Shown here: positions 61,421 through 64,000 of the stretch, one piece after another
Position numbering within the stretch: the first letter of the stretch is position 1
How the letters are laid out: the number at the start of each line of letters is the position of its first letter
NCBI RefSeq assembly: GCF_002786295.1
Contig: NZ_PGTC01000016.1
Coordinates: 126,501 to 190,500, forward strand
Length of the DNA: 64,000 bases
From: Pseudooceanicola marinus
GTDB taxonomy: Bacteria > Pseudomonadota > Alphaproteobacteria > Rhodobacterales > Rhodobacteraceae
Direction: 5' to 3'
Notes under the pieces: generated by a model
Databases searched by the model: none
What the model saw: only the letters and a program-made list of their open reading frames with translations
What the model was told of the DNA's origin: nothing
Position numbers and translations under genes: made by a program

Positions 61421-62749
61421 TCAGCCCTTCTTGGCGCGGATCACCTGCATCAGCGGCAGAACCTTGGACATGTCCGGACCGTGCGACATGCCGGTCACGG
61501 CCTTGCGCAGCGGCATGAAGAGGCCACGGCCCTTGCGGCCTGTCGCCTCCTTCACGGCCTTGGTCCAGTCGCCCCAGGTGGTTTCGTCATGCGGGCCCTC
61601 GGGCAGCAGGGTCATGGCCTCCGCGATGAAATCCTCGTCCTCTGGATCGATCAGCGGGTCGGCACCGTCGCGGAACATCGTCCACCAGGCCGGCAGGTCG
61701 TGCAGCGTGGTGATATTGTCGCGCACCACGGTCCAGAACAGCTCGGCCCGGTCGTCGGGCACGCCAAGCGCCGCGACCTCGTCGGCCACGTGGGCCAGCG
61801 GGCGCTGTTGCAGGATGTGGGCGGTCAGCGGGAAGAGGTCCTTCTCGTCGAACTTCGTCGGCGCCGAGCCGAAGGTGTCCAGATCGAAGCCCTCCGCCAG
61901 CTCCTCGACCGAGCCTGCCACCTCGACCGGCAGGGAGGAGCCCAGGCGGGCCATCAGCGACAGCAGGGCCATCGGTTCGACCCCTTGGGCGCGCAGGTCG
62001 CGGATGGACAGCACGCCCAGACGCTTCGACAGCGCCTCGCCCTGCGGGCCGGTCAGCAGCGAGTGGTGGGCGAAGGTCGGCACGCTGCCGCCGAGCGCCT
62101 CGATGATCTGGATCTGGGTGGCGGTGTTGGTCACGTGGTCGCTGCCGCGCACGACATGGGTCACGCCCATCTCGGTGTCATCGACGACCGAGGCGAGGGT
62201 ATAGAGCATCTGCCCGTCGGCCCGGATCAGCACCGGGTCCGAGACGGAAGCCGCGTCGATGGAAATCTCGCCCAGGATGCCGTCCTCCCAGGTGATCCGC
62301 TCCTGGTCCAGCTTGAAGCGCCAGACGCCGGGGCCGCGCTCCTCGCGCAGCTTGACCTTTTCGTCGTCCGACAGCTCCAGCGCGGCGCGGTCGTAGACCG
62401 GCGGCTTGCCCATGTTCAGCTGCTTCTTGCGCTTCAGGTCCAGCTCGGTCGGGGTCTCGAAGGCCTCGTAGAAGCGGCCCATGTCGCGCAGCCGGTCGGC
62501 GGCGTCCAGGTAACGATCCATCCGCTTGGACTGGTATTCCACGCGATCCCAGGTCAGGCCGAGCCATTCCAGGTCTTCCATGATCCCGTCGATATATTCC
62601 TGCTTCGAGCGTTCCTGGTCGGTGTCGTCGATGCGCAGGATGAACGTCCCGCCGGCCTTGCGGGCGATCAGGAAGTTGAACAGCGCGGTGCGCAGGTTGC
62701 CGACGTGGATGTAGCCGGTCGGCGAGGGGGCAAAACGGGTGGTGGTCAT
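61421..62749 (-). CDS. gltX: Glutamyl-tRNA synthetase
   Basis: A 442-residue class I synthetase. The HIGH motif appears as TRFAPSPTGYIHVGNLRTALFN, and the KMSKS motif is GEALSKRLG, with Ala replacing the usual Lys. The insertion with THVVRGSDHVTNTATQIQIIEALG is typical. It is about 25 residues shorter than E. coli GltX. Many alphaproteobacteria have two GltX proteins, one favouring tRNA-Gln for later amidation, and this may be one of such a pair. ATG at 62749 has AGGAG seven bases upstream. A repeat element lies between it and the next gene. Confidence 0.96.
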   Translation of the reverse strand: MTTTRFAPSPTGYIHVGNLRTALFNFLIARKAGGTFILRIDDTDQERSKQEYIDGIMEDLEWLGLTWDRVEYQSKRMDRYLDAADRLRDMGRFYEAFETPTELDLKRKKQLNMGKPPVYDRAALELSDDEKVKLREERGPGVWRFKLDQERITWEDGILGEISIDAASVSDPVLIRADGQMLYTLASVVDDTEMGVTHVVRGSDHVTNTATQIQIIEALGGSVPTFAHHSLLTGPQGEALSKRLGVLSIRDLRAQGVEPMALLSLMARLGSSLPVEVAGSVEELAEGFDLDTFGSAPTKFDEKDLFPLTAHILQQRPLAHVADEVAALGVPDDRAELFWTVVRDNITTLHDLPAWWTMFRDGADPLIDPEDEDFIAEAMTLLPEGPHDETTWGDWTKAVKEATGRKGRGLFMPLRKAVTGMSHGPDMSKVLPLMQVIRAKKG

Positions 62750-62811
62750 GGCGAACTCCTGTTGGCCGCCTCTAAGCATGCGCTGCGGCGATTGTCCAGA
62801 AAACGAAGGGA

Positions 62812-62972
62812 TCGCCCATGCCGGGCGAGGCCTCCGGCGGGAGTATTTCCGGCCAGGGTATGGGGCAGGGGCGCCGCGCCCGGATTGGGGGCACCCGCCT
62901 TTTTCCATACGATGGCTGAAAATACTCCGGGGGGCGCCTCCGGTCCGGAGGCGGGGGGCAGCGCCCCCTCCC
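62812..62972. repeat. Two-armed copy of the dispersed GAGTATTT repeat
   Basis: Left arm: TCGCCC/GGGCGA hairpin, then GCCTCCGGCGGGAGTATTT (62830-62848). Centre: GGTATGG complementary to CCATAC. Right arm: AAATACTC (62920-62927), the variable hairpin CGCCTCCGG/CCGGAGGCG (62935-62953) and the invariant GGGGGC/GCCCCC hairpin. It lies between two genes of the same direction, the cyclo-ligase gene and gltX. Confidence 0.8.
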
Positions 62973-62987
62973 TCGGTCAGACCGGGC

Positions 62988-63572
62988 TTAGCGGGTGAAG
63001 CTGAGGACTTCCGTCTCGGTCACGATCATGTCCAGCGGCTGGTCGGTGTCCTCGCGCGGCAGGCTCTCCGCCTCCTGCGCGGCATAGGCAAAGCCGATGG
63101 CCAGCGTGGGACGATTGGCGCGCAGCCCCTCCAGGGTGCGGTCGTAGAAACCGCCGCCGTAGCCCAGGCGCGTGCCGGCGCGGTCGAAGGCCACCAGCGG
63201 CAGGATGAGGATTTCCGGCGTGATCCAGTCGTCCACCGCCGGCGCCGCCGCGCCGAAGAGGCCATCGCGCATGGCGCAGCCCGGTTCCCAGCGGGAAAAG
63301 CGCAGGGGCAGGCCGTGATCCTCAATGACCGGCAGGCCGACGGGGCCGTGGGCGGCGGCCTCTTCCATGGCCGGGATCGGCGAAATTTCGGTGCGGATCG
63401 GCCAGTAGCCCGCCAGCGGCACCCCGCGGTAGCCCGCCAGCACCGAGGACAGCAGCCCCGCGCGTCCCGGCCCGGCCGTGTCATGAGCCTCCTTGCGACG
63501 GGGGAAGGCCGCCTGTCGGGCGGCGGTCTTGGCTTCGGTCAGCGCATCTGCAGTCATCTTGTCGTCTCTCAT
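62988..63572 (-). CDS. 5-formyltetrahydrofolate cyclo-ligase
   Basis: A 194-residue enzyme converting 5-formyl-THF to 5,10-methenyl-THF with ATP, keeping one-carbon folates in the active pool. Marks are AARQAAFPRRKEA (substrate-binding basic segment), PLAGYWPIRTEISP and the C-terminal LILPLVAFDRAGTRLGYGGGFYDRTL, which is diagnostic. ATG at 63572 overlaps the mgtE stop by ATGA; an ATG five codons later is an alternative. Confidence 0.94.
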   Translation of the reverse strand: MRDDKMTADALTEAKTAARQAAFPRRKEAHDTAGPGRAGLLSSVLAGYRGVPLAGYWPIRTEISPIPAMEEAAAHGPVGLPVIEDHGLPLRFSRWEPGCAMRDGLFGAAAPAVDDWITPEILILPLVAFDRAGTRLGYGGGFYDRTLEGLRANRPTLAIGFAYAAQEAESLPREDTDQPLDMIVTETEVLSFTR

Positions 63573-64000
63573 AGCAGGACAATCCCGGCGAGGCCGAGGA
63601 AGGCGAAGAAGCCCACCACGTCTGTCACCGTGGTCACGAAAGTGCCCGAGGCCAGGGCGGGGTCGATCCGGAACTTGTCGAGGATGACCGGCACCGCGAT
63701 GCCCGCCAGCCCCGCGATCACCAGGTTGATCACCATCGCCGCCGCGATCACCCCGCCAAGGGCCGGGCTGCCGAACCAGACGAGGCCGACAATGCCCATG
63801 ATCACCGCGAAGGCCAGACCGTTGAACAGACCCACCATGATCTCCCGTCTCAGGACCCGCCAGACGTTGGAGCCGGTCAAGTCCTTGGTGGCGATGGCGC
63901 GCACCGCGACGGTCAGGGCCTGGGTGCCGGCGTTGCCGCCCATGGAGGCCACGATGGGCATCAGCACCGCCAGGGCCACGAACTGCGCGATTGTATCCTC
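63569..64000 (-). CDS. mgtE: Magnesium transporter MgtE, C-terminal part (cut by window edge)
   Basis: The visible 143 residues are the C-terminal membrane domain of an MgtE-type Mg2+ channel. The selectivity/pore region VLMPIVASMGGNAGTQALTVAVRAIA is followed by helices MVGLFNGLAFAVIMGIVGLVWF, MVINLVIAGLAGIAVPVIL and DPALASGTFVTTVTDVVGFFAF. The frame stays open to the window end (before the first Met it reads EDTIAQFVALAV), so the cytoplasmic N and CBS domains lie beyond. It overlaps the cyclo-ligase gene by four bases. Confidence 0.96.
   Translation of the reverse strand, partial: EDTIAQFVALAVLMPIVASMGGNAGTQALTVAVRAIATKDLTGSNVWRVLRREIMVGLFNGLAFAVIMGIVGLVWFGSPALGGVIAAAMVINLVIAGLAGIAVPVILDKFRIDPALASGTFVTTVTDVVGFFAFLGLAGIVLL

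Overview
The window is a gene-dense, GC-rich chromosomal segment of an alphaproteobacterium. It most resembles the Rhodobacteraceae (Roseobacter/Rhodobacter group). The reasons are a separate F0 ATP synthase operon with both b and b' subunits, a ChvI-ChvG-HprK-RapZ-EIIA-HPr cluster divergent from ATP-type pckA, a (2S)-methylsuccinyl-CoA dehydrogenase of the ethylmalonyl-CoA pathway, a TIGR02186/TSUP pair, and small proteins typical of this group. I see no phage, insertion sequence, CRISPR array or tRNA; the content is core and shell genome. All family assignments come from reading motifs, with no database search.

Left part (1-16.2 kb): a hydroxyacid dehydrogenase; the translation cluster trmD, rimM and rpsP with a 43-residue membrane protein and two tandem terminators inside it; a TTG-started chorismate mutase; four tandem coupled GNAT acetyltransferases; and ffh behind a long structured leader. 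Then come an unannotated 57-residue ORF divergent from a LysR gene, an EamA permease, an ArsR regulator with two matching upstream palindromes, the atpI-B-E-F'-F operon, a FadR-type GntR regulator, a small lipoprotein and two more GNATs.

Middle (16.6-35.5 kb): smc, a lytic transglycosylase, cobalamin genes (cbiB/cobD and cobC), a receiver-only protein, a glutathionyl-hydroquinone reductase, small conserved unknowns, a BKACE enzyme with a promoter placed for a leaderless mRNA, a fasciclin protein, an SH3b protein, mcd, a TSUP permease, a RimB-RimK fusion, a DUF3859-like protein and pckA.

Right part (36-64 kb): the ChvIG/PTS-Ntr regulatory cluster, an acyltransferase, a five-gene BMP-type (nucleoside) ABC transporter operon with an embedded LysE exporter, nfuA-tsaB-rimI, a universal stress protein, the RNase P RNA gene, a PRC-barrel protein, rpmG, a Bax-inhibitor-like protein, a DUF1127/LysR divergent pair, a quinone oxidoreductase, an Xre regulator, hisN, an 8-oxoguanine-deaminase-like enzyme with a CAP lipoprotein, gltX, 5-formyl-THF cyclo-ligase and the 3' end of mgtE.

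The most unusual non-coding signal is a dispersed intergenic repeat family with at least seven copies. It combines a GAGTATTT core, an invariant GGGGGC/GCCCCC hairpin, and a second hairpin whose arms differ between copies but stay complementary. Other notable signals are duplicated TCAACC-N4-GGTTGA operators, a 12-bp direct repeat between pckA and chvI, a perfect-armed hairpin behind rnpB, and two promoters placed so that transcription would start at the start codon.
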